A stretch of DNA of 64,000 nt from Citrobacter tructae (GTDB lineage Bacteria > Pseudomonadota > Gammaproteobacteria > Enterobacterales > Enterobacteriaceae): positions 3,782,001 to 3,846,000 of the forward strand of contig NZ_CP038469.1 of NCBI RefSeq assembly GCF_004684345.1, given 5' to 3'. The position numbers and the translations under genes are program-made. The notes below the pieces were generated by a model. It did not search any database, was not told where the DNA came from, and saw only the letters and a program-made list of their open reading frames with translations. Below are positions 52,693-62,087 of this stretch, piece after piece; position 1 is the first letter of the stretch; each line of letters starts with the position of its first letter.

Positions 52693-53127
52693 ATGCGTTT
52701 AAATACTCTGTCTCCGGCCGAAGGCTCTAAAAAAGCGGCTCGCCGCCTGGGTCGTGGTATCGGTTCTGGCCTCGGTAAAACCGGTGGTCGTGGTCACAAA
52801 GGTCAGAAGTCTCGTTCTGGCGGTGGCGTACGTCGCGGTTTCGAAGGTGGTCAGATGCCTCTGTACCGTCGTCTGCCGAAATTCGGCTTCACTTCACGTA
52901 AATCAGCGATCACAGCCGAAGTTCGTCTGTCTGACCTGGCTAAAGTTGAAGGCGGTGTTGTAGACCTGAATACGCTGAAAGCAGCAAACATTATCGGTAT
53001 CCAGATCGAGTTCGCGAAAGTGATCCTGGCTGGTGAAGTCACTACTCCGGTAACTGTTCGTGGCCTGCGTGTTACTAAAGGCGCTCGTGCTGCTATCGAA
53101 GCTGCTGGCGGTAAAATCGAGGAATAA
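52693..53127 (+). CDS. rplO: 50S ribosomal protein L15
   Basis: 144 residues, glycine- and arginine-rich N terminus (RLGRGIGSGLGKTGGRGHKG), late 50S assembly protein. 7 bases before secY. Confidence 0.98.
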   Translation: MRLNTLSPAEGSKKAARRLGRGIGSGLGKTGGRGHKGQKSRSGGGVRRGFEGGQMPLYRRLPKFGFTSRKSAITAEVRLSDLAKVEGGVVDLNTLKAANIIGIQIEFAKVILAGEVTTPVTVRGLRVTKGARAAIEAAGGKIEE

Positions 53128-53134
53128 GTAGCAG

Positions 53135-54466
53135 ATGGCTAAACAACCGGGATTAGATTTTCAAAGTGCCAAAGGTGGCTTAGGCGAGCTGAAACGCAGA
53201 CTGCTGTTTGTTATCGGCGCGCTGATTGTGTTCCGTATTGGCTCTTTCATTCCGATCCCTGGTATTGATGCCGCTGTACTTGCCAAACTGCTTGAGCAAC
53301 AGCGAGGCACCATCATTGAAATGTTTAACATGTTCTCTGGTGGTGCTCTCAGCCGTGCTTCTATCTTTGCTCTGGGGATCATGCCGTATATTTCGGCGTC
53401 GATCATTATCCAGCTGCTGACGGTGGTTCATCCAACGCTGGCGGAAATTAAGAAAGAAGGGGAGTCTGGTCGTCGTAAGATCAGCCAGTACACCCGCTAC
53501 GGTACTCTGGTGCTGGCAATATTCCAGTCGATCGGTATTGCTACCGGTCTACCGAATATGCCTGGTATGCAAGGCCTGGTAATGAATCCAGGTTTTGCAT
53601 TCTATTTCACCGCTGTTGTAAGTCTGGTCACAGGGACTATGTTCCTGATGTGGTTGGGTGAACAGATTACTGAACGTGGTATCGGCAACGGTATCTCAAT
53701 CATTATCTTCGCCGGTATTGTCGCGGGACTCCCGCCAGCCATTGCCCATACTATCGAGCAAGCGCGTCAAGGCGACCTGCACTTCCTCGTGTTGCTGTTG
53801 GTTGCAGTATTAGTATTTGCAGTGACGTTCTTTGTTGTATTTGTTGAGCGTGGTCAACGCCGCATTGTGGTAAACTACGCGAAACGTCAGCAAGGTCGTC
53901 GTGTCTATGCTGCACAGAGCACACATTTACCGCTGAAAGTGAATATGGCCGGGGTTATCCCAGCAATTTTCGCTTCCAGTATTATTCTGTTCCCGGCGAC
54001 CATCGCGTCATGGTTCGGGGGCGGTACTGGTTGGAACTGGCTGACAACAATTTCGCTGTATTTGCAGCCTGGGCAACCGCTTTATGTGTTACTCTATGCG
54101 TCTGCAATCATCTTCTTCTGTTTCTTTTACACGGCGTTGGTTTTCAACCCGCGTGAAACAGCAGATAACCTGAAGAAGTCCGGTGCATTTGTACCAGGAA
54201 TTCGTCCGGGAGAGCAAACGGCGAAGTATATCGATAAAGTAATGACCCGCCTGACTCTGGTTGGTGCGCTTTACATTACCTTTATCTGCCTGATCCCGGA
54301 GTTCATGCGTGATGCAATGAAAGTACCGTTCTACTTCGGTGGGACCTCACTGCTTATCGTTGTTGTCGTGATTATGGACTTTATGGCTCAAGTGCAAACT
54401 CTGATGATGTCAAGTCAGTATGAGTCTGCATTGAAGAAGGCGAATCTGAAAGGCTATGGCCGTTAA
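53135..54466 (+). CDS. secY: SecY, protein translocase subunit
   Basis: 443 residues, ten membrane segments; forms the SecYEG pore for export and membrane insertion. Plug and pore segments and the cytoplasmic loop with Arg357 (near FNPRETADNLKKSGAFVPGIRPG) are present. Confidence 0.98.
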   Translation: MAKQPGLDFQSAKGGLGELKRRLLFVIGALIVFRIGSFIPIPGIDAAVLAKLLEQQRGTIIEMFNMFSGGALSRASIFALGIMPYISASIIIQLLTVVHPTLAEIKKEGESGRRKISQYTRYGTLVLAIFQSIGIATGLPNMPGMQGLVMNPGFAFYFTAVVSLVTGTMFLMWLGEQITERGIGNGISIIIFAGIVAGLPPAIAHTIEQARQGDLHFLVLLLVAVLVFAVTFFVVFVERGQRRIVVNYAKRQQGRRVYAAQSTHLPLKVNMAGVIPAIFASSIILFPATIASWFGGGTGWNWLTTISLYLQPGQPLYVLLYASAIIFFCFFYTALVFNPRETADNLKKSGAFVPGIRPGEQTAKYIDKVMTRLTLVGALYITFICLIPEFMRDAMKVPFYFGGTSLLIVVVVIMDFMAQVQTLMMSSQYESALKKANLKGYGR

Positions 54467-54613
<147 letters not shown>

Positions 54614-54631
54614 TTTATTCGCATATTTTTC

Positions 54632-54660
54632 TTGCAAAGTTGGGTTGAGCTGGCTAGATT
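54632..54660 (+). promoter_or_regulatory. alpha operon promoter
   Basis: TTGCAA, 17 bases, TAGATT, followed by the alpha leader; same as the E. coli alpha promoter layout. Confidence 0.82.
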
Positions 54661-54666
54661 AGCCAG

Positions 54667-54759
54667 CCAATCTTTTGTATGTCTGTGCGTTTCCATTTGA
54701 GTATCCTGAAAACGGGCTTTTCAGCATGGTGCGTACATATTAAATAGTAGGAGTGCATA
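54667..54759 (+). promoter_or_regulatory. alpha operon leader with S4 pseudoknot
   Basis: About 93 bases before rpsM matching the E. coli leader, where a double pseudoknot around the rpsM ribosome binding site binds S4 to repress translation. Paired segments AAAACGGGCTTTT and the later GTGC region are visible. Confidence 0.8.
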
Positions 54760-55116
54760 GTGGCCCGTATAGCAGGCATTAACATTCCTGATCAGAAACA
54801 TGCTGTGATCGCATTAACTTCGATCTACGGCGTCGGCAAGACCCGTTCTAAGGCCATTCTGGCTGCAGCGGGTATCGCTGAAGATGTTAAGATCAGTGAG
54901 CTGTCTGAAGAACAAATCGACACGCTGCGTGACGAAGTTGCCAAATTTGTCGTTGAAGGTGATCTGCGCCGTGAAGTTAGCATGAGCATCAAGCGCCTTA
55001 TGGACCTTGGTTGCTATCGCGGTTTGCGTCATCGTCGTGGTCTCCCGGTTCGCGGTCAGCGTACCAAGACCAACGCACGTACCCGTAAGGGTCCGCGCAA
55101 ACCGATCAAGAAATAA
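54760..55116 (+). CDS. rpsM: 30S ribosomal protein S13
   Basis: 118 residues from a GTG start at 54760, as in E. coli; P-site contacts and bridge B1. Leader-regulated by S4. Confidence 0.98.
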   Translation: MARIAGINIPDQKHAVIALTSIYGVGKTRSKAILAAAGIAEDVKISELSEEQIDTLRDEVAKFVVEGDLRREVSMSIKRLMDLGCYRGLRHRRGLPVRGQRTKTNARTRKGPRKPIKK

Positions 55117-55132
55117 TCGGGGTGATTGAATA

Positions 55133-55522
55133 ATGGCAAAGGCACCAATTCGTGCACGTAAACGTGTAAGAAAACAAGTCTCTGACGGCGTGGCTCATAT
55201 CCATGCTTCTTTTAACAACACCATCGTTACCATTACTGATCGTCAGGGTAACGCACTGGGTTGGGCAACAGCCGGTGGTTCCGGTTTCCGTGGTTCTCGC
55301 AAATCCACTCCGTTTGCAGCTCAGGTTGCAGCAGAGCGTTGCGCTGAAGCCGTAAAAGAATACGGTATCAAGAATCTGGAAGTTATGGTCAAAGGACCGG
55401 GTCCAGGTCGCGAATCTACTGTTCGTGCTCTGAACGCCGCTGGTTTCCGCATCACTAATATTACTGATGTGACTCCGATCCCTCATAACGGTTGTCGTCC
55501 GCCGAAAAAACGTCGCGTATAA
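55133..55522 (+). CDS. rpsK: 30S ribosomal protein S11
   Basis: 129 residues, platform protein near the E site. Second alpha operon gene. Confidence 0.98.
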   Translation: MAKAPIRARKRVRKQVSDGVAHIHASFNNTIVTITDRQGNALGWATAGGSGFRGSRKSTPFAAQVAAERCAEAVKEYGIKNLEVMVKGPGPGRESTVRALNAAGFRITNITDVTPIPHNGCRPPKKRRV

Positions 55523-55555
55523 CGCTGTCGTTTCTAGGATTGTTGGAGAAAGAAA

Positions 55556-56176
55556 ATGGCAAGATATTTGGGTCCTAAGCTCAAGCTGAGCCGTCGTGAG
55601 GGCACTGACTTATTCCTTAAGTCTGGCGTTCGCGCGATCGATACCAAGTGTAAAATTGAACAAGCTCCTGGCCAGCACGGTGCGCGTAAACCGCGTCTGT
55701 CTGACTATGGTGTGCAGTTGCGTGAAAAGCAAAAAGTTCGCCGTATCTACGGTGTGCTGGAGCGTCAGTTCCGTAACTACTACAAAGAAGCAGCTCGTCT
55801 GAAAGGCAACACCGGTGAAAACCTGTTGGGTCTGCTGGAAGGTCGTCTGGACAACGTTGTATACCGTATGGGCTTCGGTGCCACTCGTGCAGAAGCACGT
55901 CAGCTGGTCAGCCATAAAGCAATTATGGTAAACGGTCGTGTTGTTAACATCGCTTCTTATCAGGTTAGTCCGAATGACGTTGTTAGCATTCGTGAGAAAG
56001 CGAAGAAGCAGTCTCGCGTGAAAGCCGCTCTGGAGCTGGCTGAGCAGCGTGAAAAGCCAACCTGGCTGGAAGTTGATGCTGGCAAGATGGAAGGTACGTT
56101 CAAGCGTAAGCCGGAGCGTTCTGATCTGTCTGCGGACATTAACGAACACCTGATCGTCGAGCTTTACTCCAAGTAA
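55556..56176 (+). CDS. rpsD: 30S ribosomal protein S4
   Basis: 206 residues, primary 16S rRNA binder with an S4 RNA-binding domain (about 95-155); repressor of the alpha operon. Confidence 0.98.
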   Translation: MARYLGPKLKLSRREGTDLFLKSGVRAIDTKCKIEQAPGQHGARKPRLSDYGVQLREKQKVRRIYGVLERQFRNYYKEAARLKGNTGENLLGLLEGRLDNVVYRMGFGATRAEARQLVSHKAIMVNGRVVNIASYQVSPNDVVSIREKAKKQSRVKAALELAEQREKPTWLEVDAGKMEGTFKRKPERSDLSADINEHLIVELYSK

Positions 56177-56201
56177 AGCTTAGTACCAAAGAGAGGACAC
56201 A

Positions 56202-57191
56202 ATGCAGGGTTCTGTGACAGAGTTTCTAAAACCGCGCCTGGTAGATATCGAGCAACTGAGTTCGACGCACGCCAAGGTGACCCTTGAGCCTTTAGAGCGT
56301 GGCTTTGGCCATACTTTGGGTAACGCACTGCGCCGTATTCTGCTCTCATCGATGCCGGGTTGTGCGGTGACCGAGGTTGAGATTGATGGTGTACTACATG
56401 AGTACAGCACCAAAGAAGGCGTTCAGGAAGATATCCTGGAAATCCTGCTCAACCTGAAAGGGCTGGCGGTGAGAGTTCAGGGTAAAGATGATGTTATTCT
56501 TACCTTGAATAAATCTGGCATTGGCCCTGTGACTGCAGCCGATATCACCCATGATGGTGATGTCGAAATCGTCAAGCCGCAGCACGTGATCTGCCACCTG
56601 ACCGATGAGAACGCATCTATTAGTATGCGTATCAAAGTTCAGCGCGGTCGTGGTTATGTGCCGGCTTCTACCCGAATTCATTCGGAAGAAGATGAGCGCC
56701 CAATCGGTCGTCTGCTGGTCGACGCATGCTATAGCCCTGTAGAGCGTATTGCCTACAATGTTGAAGCAGCGCGTGTAGAACAGCGTACTGACCTGGATAA
56801 GCTGGTCATCGAAATGGAAACCAACGGCACAATCGATCCTGAAGAGGCGATTCGTCGTGCGGCGACCATTCTGGCTGAACAACTGGAAGCTTTCGTTGAT
56901 TTACGTGATGTACGTCAGCCGGAAGTAAAAGAAGAGAAACCAGAATTCGATCCGATCCTGCTGCGCCCTGTTGACGATCTGGAATTGACTGTCCGCTCTG
57001 CTAACTGCCTCAAAGCAGAAGCTATCCACTATATCGGTGATCTGGTACAGCGTACTGAGGTTGAGCTTCTTAAGACGCCTAACCTTGGTAAAAAATCTCT
57101 TACTGAGATTAAAGACGTGCTGGCTTCCCGTGGACTGTCTCTGGGCATGCGCCTGGAAAACTGGCCACCGGCAAGCATCGCTGACGAGTAA
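56202..57191 (+). CDS. rpoA: RNA polymerase alpha subunit
   Basis: 329 residues. N-terminal dimerisation domain (1-235) and C-terminal domain (250-329) with Arg265 region ([18 protein letters not shown]) binding UP elements and CRP. Confidence 0.99.
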
Positions 57192-57231
57192 CCGGATCAC
57201 AGGTTAAGGTTTTACTGAGAAGGATAAGGTC

Positions 57232-57618
57232 ATGCGCCATCGTAAGAGTGGTCGTCAACTGAACCGCAACAGCAGCCATCGCCAGGCTATGTTCCGCAAT
57301 ATGGCAGGTTCACTGGTTCGTCATGAGATCATCAAGACGACCCTGCCTAAAGCGAAAGAGCTGCGCCGCGTAGTTGAGCCGCTGATTACTCTTGCCAAGA
57401 CTGATAGCGTAGCTAATCGTCGTCTGGCATTCGCCCGTACTCGTGATAACGAGATCGTGGCAAAACTGTTTAACGAGCTGGGCCCGCGTTTCGCGAGCCG
57501 CGCCGGTGGTTACACTCGCATTCTGAAGTGTGGCTTCCGTGCAGGCGACAACGCGCCGATGGCATACATCGAGCTGGTTGATCGCTCTGAATCGAAAGCA
57601 GAAGCTGCTGCAGAGTAA
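57232..57618 (+). CDS. rplQ: 50S ribosomal protein L17
   Basis: 128 residues, tunnel-exit region protein; one residue longer than in E. coli. Last gene of the alpha operon. Confidence 0.98.
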   Translation: MRHRKSGRQLNRNSSHRQAMFRNMAGSLVRHEIIKTTLPKAKELRRVVEPLITLAKTDSVANRRLAFARTRDNEIVAKLFNELGPRFASRAGGYTRILKCGFRAGDNAPMAYIELVDRSESKAEAAAE

Positions 57619-57631
57619 TCTGTAGTAACGT

Positions 57632-57660
57632 AAAAAAACCCGCCCCGGCGGGTTTTTTTA
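57632..57660 (+). terminator. alpha operon terminator
   Basis: AACCCGCC and GGCGGGTT arms with A-run before and T-run after, 18 bases beyond rplQ. Confidence 0.93.
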
Positions 57661-57725
57661 TATCCGCAGTATTCCCACCTATCTGCATGAGCAGTGCTCT
57701 TTTTGTTCATCCCCTGGAGTATTAT

Positions 57726-58094
57726 ATGTGGTTACTGGACCAGTGGGCGGAGCGTCATATTCATGATGCACAGGCCAAAGGCGAGTTTGATGATTTATCG
57801 GGTACAGGTGAGCCTCTTCTCCTGGATGATGATTCTCATATTGCACCTGAATTGCGAGTCGGGTACAGACTCTTAAAAATTTCGGGCTGCCTTCCTCCAG
57901 AACTTGAGCAGCGTAGAGAAGCGATCCGGCTGCTTGATGTCCTTGCGGGAATTCGTAAAGATGACCCTCGATATGAGGAGGTAAGCCGACATCTTTCGCT
58001 TCTTGAACTTAAACTTCGACAGGCTGGACTTGGCACCGAGTTTTTACATGGAAACTATGCAGACAAACTATTGCATAAGATTAGTCATGATTAG
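57726..58094 (+). CDS. yhdN: YhdN, DUF1992 protein
   Basis: 122 residues from the ATG at 57726 (ORF continues upstream to 57687 but the E. coli start is MWLLDQWAERH). DUF1992, related to DnaJC28 C-terminal region. Acidic and helical; no membrane segment. Function unknown. 10 bases before zntR. Confidence 0.9.
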   Translation: MWLLDQWAERHIHDAQAKGEFDDLSGTGEPLLLDDDSHIAPELRVGYRLLKISGCLPPELEQRREAIRLLDVLAGIRKDDPRYEEVSRHLSLLELKLRQAGLGTEFLHGNYADKLLHKISHD

Positions 58095-58104
58095 CGGAGG
58101 CACT

Positions 58105-58530
58105 ATGTATCGTATTGGCGAATTAGCAAAACTGGCGGATGTCACGCCGGATACCATCCGCTACTATGAAAAGCAGCAGATGATGGAACATGTGGTACGT
58201 ACTGAAGGTGGATTCCGGCTTTATACCGAAAGCGATCTCCAGCGTCTTAAATTTATTCGTTATGCCCGACAGTTGGGGTTTACGCTTGAGTCGATCCGCG
58301 AGTTACTCTCGATCCGTATCGATCCTGAGCATCATACCTGTCAGGAATCAAAGGGGATCGTTCAGGAAAGATTAAAAGAGGTCGAAGCCCGAATTGCTGA
58401 ACTTCAAGCGATGCAGCGTTCGCTACAGCGATTGAACGATGCGTGCTGTGGGATGGCGCATAGCAGCGTGTACTGTTCTATTCTGGAAGCGCTTGAGCAA
58501 GGTGCTAGCGGAACGAAATCAGGCTGTTGA
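58105..58530 (+). CDS. zntR: ZntR, zinc-responsive MerR-family regulator
   Basis: 141 residues from the ATG at 58105, behind GGAGG. N-terminal winged helix-turn-helix (MYRIGELAKLADVTPDTIRYYEK) and a dimerisation helix. Zinc ligands Cys79, Cys114, Cys115, His119 and Cys124 are all present. Activates the zntA exporter gene by twisting the promoter when zinc is bound. Confidence 0.97.
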   Translation: MYRIGELAKLADVTPDTIRYYEKQQMMEHVVRTEGGFRLYTESDLQRLKFIRYARQLGFTLESIRELLSIRIDPEHHTCQESKGIVQERLKEVEARIAELQAMQRSLQRLNDACCGMAHSSVYCSILEALEQGASGTKSGC

Positions 58531-58587
58531 TTTATTGAACGCACAGGTCTACACTCGCGGCGTAAATTATCACACACTGGAGAGATT

Positions 58588-58797
58588 ATGAGTCGTTATC
58601 AGCATACGAAAGGGCAGATAAAGGACAACGCTATTGAGGCACTTCTGCATGACCCACTATTCAGACAGCGCGTTGAGAAAAATAAGAAAGGGAAAGGAAG
58701 TTATCAACGTAGAGGCAATCGGGGTAACTGGGAGGCCAGTGGCAAGAAAGTGAATCACTTTTTTACCACTGGCCTTCTTGTTTCAGCGAACGCTTAG
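58588..58797 (+). CDS. arfA: ArfA, alternative ribosome rescue factor
   Basis: 69 residues (E. coli 72). It recruits RF2 to release peptides from ribosomes stalled on nonstop mRNA. The gene is normally expressed from a truncated message: an RNase III/terminator hairpin in the coding sequence (58733-58775) makes nonstop arfA mRNA, rescued by tmRNA, so ArfA builds up only when tmRNA fails. The C-terminal hydrophobic tail FFTTGLLVS destabilises full-length protein. Its stop overlaps the mscL stop. Confidence 0.95.
   Translation: MSRYQHTKGQIKDNAIEALLHDPLFRQRVEKNKKGKGSYQRRGNRGNWEASGKKVNHFFTTGLLVSANA
58733..58775 (+). terminator. Hairpin inside arfA
   Basis: Stacked stem AGGCCAGTGG/CCACTGGCCT with an inner stem AAAGTG/CACTTT, wholly within arfA before its stop codon, followed by TTCTTGTTT. 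This is the known RNase III/terminator element that makes arfA mRNA nonstop. Confidence 0.9.
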
Positions 58798-59207
58798 GAA
58801 CGGTTGTTCTGTTCTTTCAGCAGGTCACGAATTTCACTCAGCAACACTTCTTCTTTTGATGGGGCTGGCGGTGCTGCAGGCTCTTCAGCCTTTTTACGAT
58901 TCAGTCGGTTGATTAGCTTGATTGCCATAAAGATAGCAAAGGCAACAATAATGAAATCAAAAACATTCTGAATAAACACGCCGTAATGCATAACGACCGC
59001 CGGGATATCTCCCTGGGCATCGCGTAACGTTAAAGCAAACTGTTTAAAATCAATTCCACCAATTAACAATCCCAATGGTGGCATAATGATGTCGGCAACC
59101 AGTGACGAAACAATCTTACCGAATGCCGCACCAATAATGACACCCACTGCCAAATCTACAACATTCCCGCGCATCGCGAATTCGCGAAACTCTTTAATAA
59201 TGCTCAT
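58794..59207 (-). CDS. mscL: Large-conductance mechanosensitive channel
   Basis: 137 residues, two membrane helices (about 15-45 and 75-100), homopentameric channel that opens under membrane tension. N-terminal amphipathic helix SIIKEFREFAMRGNVV is conserved. Downstream of trkA on the same strand; stop overlaps arfA. Confidence 0.97.
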   Translation of the reverse strand: MSIIKEFREFAMRGNVVDLAVGVIIGAAFGKIVSSLVADIIMPPLGLLIGGIDFKQFALTLRDAQGDIPAVVMHYGVFIQNVFDFIIVAFAIFMAIKLINRLNRKKAEEPAAPPAPSKEEVLLSEIRDLLKEQNNRS

Positions 59208-59323
59208 TTTATTCTCCCTATGCAGCTGACGTTTATAAGTTTAACAAATGTTTAAGCAATTTCCATTTATGTATTGCGGAAAGAAAAATTTATTAAACCA
59301 TGTAAATTCAAGGGAAATAAAAA

Positions 59324-59342
59324 GGGCGCTGTATTCGCGCCC
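59324..59342 (-). terminator. Terminator after trkA
   Basis: GGGCGC and GCGCCC arms followed on the minus strand by TTTTTATTT, just past the trkA stop; separates trkA from mscL. Confidence 0.8.
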
Positions 59343-59348
59343 AAATTA

Positions 59349-60725
59349 TTACAGGAAGAAAGGACTAGGCTGGAATAATCGCTCGACGTCGGTAATAAAC
59401 TTTTTATCAGTCAGGAACATAATAACGTGATCGCCCTGCTCAATACGCAAGTTATCATTAGCGATCATGACGTCGTTACCCCGCACAACGGCGCCAATAA
59501 TCGTTCCCGGCGGGAGCTTAATCTCGTCAATTGCGCGGCCCACAACTCGGGATGTTGTTTCATCTCCGTGCGCGACGGCTTCAATGGCTTCTGCGACACC
59601 ACGACGCAATGAAGAAACGCCGACAATATCTGCTTTGCGTACGTGACTGAGTAGTGCAGAGATAGTTGCCTGCTGTGGTGAAATGGCAATATCAATCACA
59701 CTGCCCTGCACCAGATCGACATAAGCCTTACGTTGAATTAGCACCATCACTTTCTTGGCGCCCATACGTTTAGCCAGCATTGCCGACATGATGTTAGCTT
59801 CGTCATCGTTGGTGACGGCGATAAACAGATCAACTTGATCGATATGTTCTTCTGCCAGCAATTCTTGATCCGAAGCATCACCAAAAAAGACGATCGTATT
59901 TTGCAATTTTTCAGCAAGCTCTGAAGCACGCTGTTGATCGCGCTCGATCAACTTGACGCTATAATCTTTTTCCAGACGGCGAGCCAGCCCGGCACCGATA
60001 TTACCGCCACCGACGAGCATGATGCGCTTGTAGGGCTTTTCAAGGCGCTGCAGTTCACTCATCACGGCGCGAATATGCTGTGAGGCCGCAATAAAGAAAA
60101 CTTCGTCACCGGCTTCCACAATGGTTGAACCCTGTGGGCGAATAGGCCTGTCATGGCGGAAAATTGCCGCAACGCGAGTATCGATATGCGGCATATGCTC
60201 GCGCATAGTAGATAGTGCGTTACCGATCAGGGGGCCGCCATAATAGGCTTTAACCACTGCGAGGCTAACTTTACCTTCGGCAAAATTAACGACCTGCAGC
60301 GCACCTGGATATTCAATTAGCCGGTAGATGCTGTCGATAACCAGTTGCTCTGGCGCAATGAGGTGATCGATGGGCACCGCATCAGAGTGGAAGAGCTTAT
60401 CGGCATCGCGTACATAATCAGGTGAACGAATACGTGCGATACGATTAGGTGTATTGAAGAGCGAATAAGCGACCTGGCAAGCAACCATATTGGTCTCATC
60501 AGAGCTGGTCACGGCGACCAGCATATCGGCATCGTCGGCACCGGCTTCTCGCAGTACGCGAGGATGAGAGCCATGCCCCTGCACAACGCGGAGGTCGAAC
60601 TTGTCCTGCAGACTGCGCAGGCGCTCACCATTGGTATCGACTACCGTGATATCGTTGTTCTCTCCGACCAGGTTCTCAGCTAACGTACCGCCAACTTGAC
60701 CTGCGCCCAGAATGATAATTTTCAT
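59349..60725 (-). CDS. trkA: TrkA, potassium uptake NAD-binding subunit
   Basis: 458 residues with two RCK domains, each beginning with a Rossmann motif: IILGAGQVGGTLAENL at the N terminus and IMLVGGGNIGAGLARRL near 235. Cytoplasmic, gates TrkG/TrkH channels. Last gene of def-fmt-rsmB-trkA. Confidence 0.98.
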   Translation of the reverse strand: MKIIILGAGQVGGTLAENLVGENNDITVVDTNGERLRSLQDKFDLRVVQGHGSHPRVLREAGADDADMLVAVTSSDETNMVACQVAYSLFNTPNRIARIRSPDYVRDADKLFHSDAVPIDHLIAPEQLVIDSIYRLIEYPGALQVVNFAEGKVSLAVVKAYYGGPLIGNALSTMREHMPHIDTRVAAIFRHDRPIRPQGSTIVEAGDEVFFIAASQHIRAVMSELQRLEKPYKRIMLVGGGNIGAGLARRLEKDYSVKLIERDQQRASELAEKLQNTIVFFGDASDQELLAEEHIDQVDLFIAVTNDDEANIMSAMLAKRMGAKKVMVLIQRKAYVDLVQGSVIDIAISPQQATISALLSHVRKADIVGVSSLRRGVAEAIEAVAHGDETTSRVVGRAIDEIKLPPGTIIGAVVRGNDVMIANDNLRIEQGDHVIMFLTDKKFITDVERLFQPSPFFL

Positions 60726-60746
60726 CAGTCGCGACCCATTATCTCA

Positions 60747-62036
60747 TCACTTTTTGATTAGCTTAGCGTAAAAGAAGCCATCACCTTCTTCTGCACCCGG
60801 TAAATTCTGGTGGCCTGGCTGCTCAGGCGTGCCGGTTTCGTTTAGTACCGCATCCGGCGTACGCGCCAGGAAGGTGGCAATTTGCTGTTGGTTCTCTTCA
60901 GGCAAGATAGAACAGGTTGCATAAACCAGTGTGCCGCCCGGCTTCAAATGTGCCCAAGTTGCATTCAGGATCTCTGCCTGCAGTTGTGCAAGCTCGGCGA
61001 TATCCCGGTCGCGACGCAGCCATTTAATATCCGGATGGCGACGAATAACTCCAGTGGCCGAGCAAGGTGCATCCAGCAGAATGCGATCGAATTGCTGTTC
61101 GCCGCACCATTGTTGCGGATAACGACCATCGCCCTGCTTGACGGTGGCCTTCATGCCCAAACGCTTCAGGTTGTCGTAGACGCGAGACAGGCGTTTTTCG
61201 TCTACGTCGACCGCCATCACGTTAGCATTCGGGGCTACTTCCAGAATATGTGTCGTTTTTCCACCCGGTGCTGCACATAAATCGAGAATCTGCTCATCAT
61301 TTTTCGGCTGCAGGTAGCCCACGCAGCCCTGAGCGGAAGCATCCTGGACGGTTACCCATCCCTGCTCGAAGCCGGGTAGAGCCAGAACTGACGTTGGGGT
61401 TTCCAGACGCACGGCATCCGGGTAATCCGGGTGTGGGAAACCGGTAAGACCGCTTTCAGCCAGCAGGTTTAGCCAGGCGTCGCGCGAGTGGTGGTTACGG
61501 TTAACGCGCAACCACATTGGCGGACGCTGGTTATTAGCCTCAAGAATGGCTTCCCACTGCTGTGGGTAGGCATTCTTAATGCGGTTAACTAACCAGGATG
61601 GATGTAAGAAGCGCAGTTCGCTTTGGGCAAATTCGGTTAGCAGTTCTTCCTGACGGCGCTGAAACTGGCGTAGTACGCCGTTAATCAGACCTTTCAGCTG
61701 CGGGCGCTTGATAACGACCGCACCTTCCACTGTCTCAGCCAGTGCAGCGTGAGGTGGGATGCGGGTATGCAGCAATTGGTAGAAACCGACCATGATCAGG
61801 TAGTGGACCGTACGCTGTTTGCCCGTCATCGGGCGCTCCATCAGCTGTTTGATCATCCACTCAAGTTGGGAAAGCGTGCGCAATACGCCGAAGCAAAGCT
61901 CCTGTAGTAGCGCCTTGTCTTTATCGGCGACTTTCTGCTGCATGGCAGGCAGCACGTTGCTTAACGACTGTCCTTTTTCGACAACCTGTTCGACGGCCTG
62001 AGCCGCCATACTGCGTAAATTTAAATGTTTTTTCAT
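60747..62036 (-). CDS. rsmB: 16S rRNA m5C967 methyltransferase
   Basis: 429 residues from the ATG at 62036. N-terminal NusB-like domain (about 1-140) then methyltransferase with SAM motif DLCAAPGGKTTHILE and catalytic cysteines in LLDAPCSATGVIRRHPD and TLVYATCSILPEEN. Modifies C967 of 16S rRNA. Confidence 0.97.
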   Translation of the reverse strand: MKKHLNLRSMAAQAVEQVVEKGQSLSNVLPAMQQKVADKDKALLQELCFGVLRTLSQLEWMIKQLMERPMTGKQRTVHYLIMVGFYQLLHTRIPPHAALAETVEGAVVIKRPQLKGLINGVLRQFQRRQEELLTEFAQSELRFLHPSWLVNRIKNAYPQQWEAILEANNQRPPMWLRVNRNHHSRDAWLNLLAESGLTGFPHPDYPDAVRLETPTSVLALPGFEQGWVTVQDASAQGCVGYLQPKNDEQILDLCAAPGGKTTHILEVAPNANVMAVDVDEKRLSRVYDNLKRLGMKATVKQGDGRYPQQWCGEQQFDRILLDAPCSATGVIRRHPDIKWLRRDRDIAELAQLQAEILNATWAHLKPGGTLVYATCSILPEENQQQIATFLARTPDAVLNETGTPEQPGHQNLPGAEEGDGFFYAKLIKK

Positions 62037-62048
62037 AACCGCAAAAAT

Positions 62049-62071
62049 AAAAATGCCCGGAAACACCGGGC
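62049..62071 (-). terminator. Terminator-like hairpin between fmt and rsmB
   Basis: GCCCGG/CCGGGC arms and T-rich tract on the minus strand between fmt and rsmB. It may partly uncouple rsmB-trkA from def-fmt. Confidence 0.6.
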
Positions 62072-62087
62072 TTTAAGAGATGAACCG

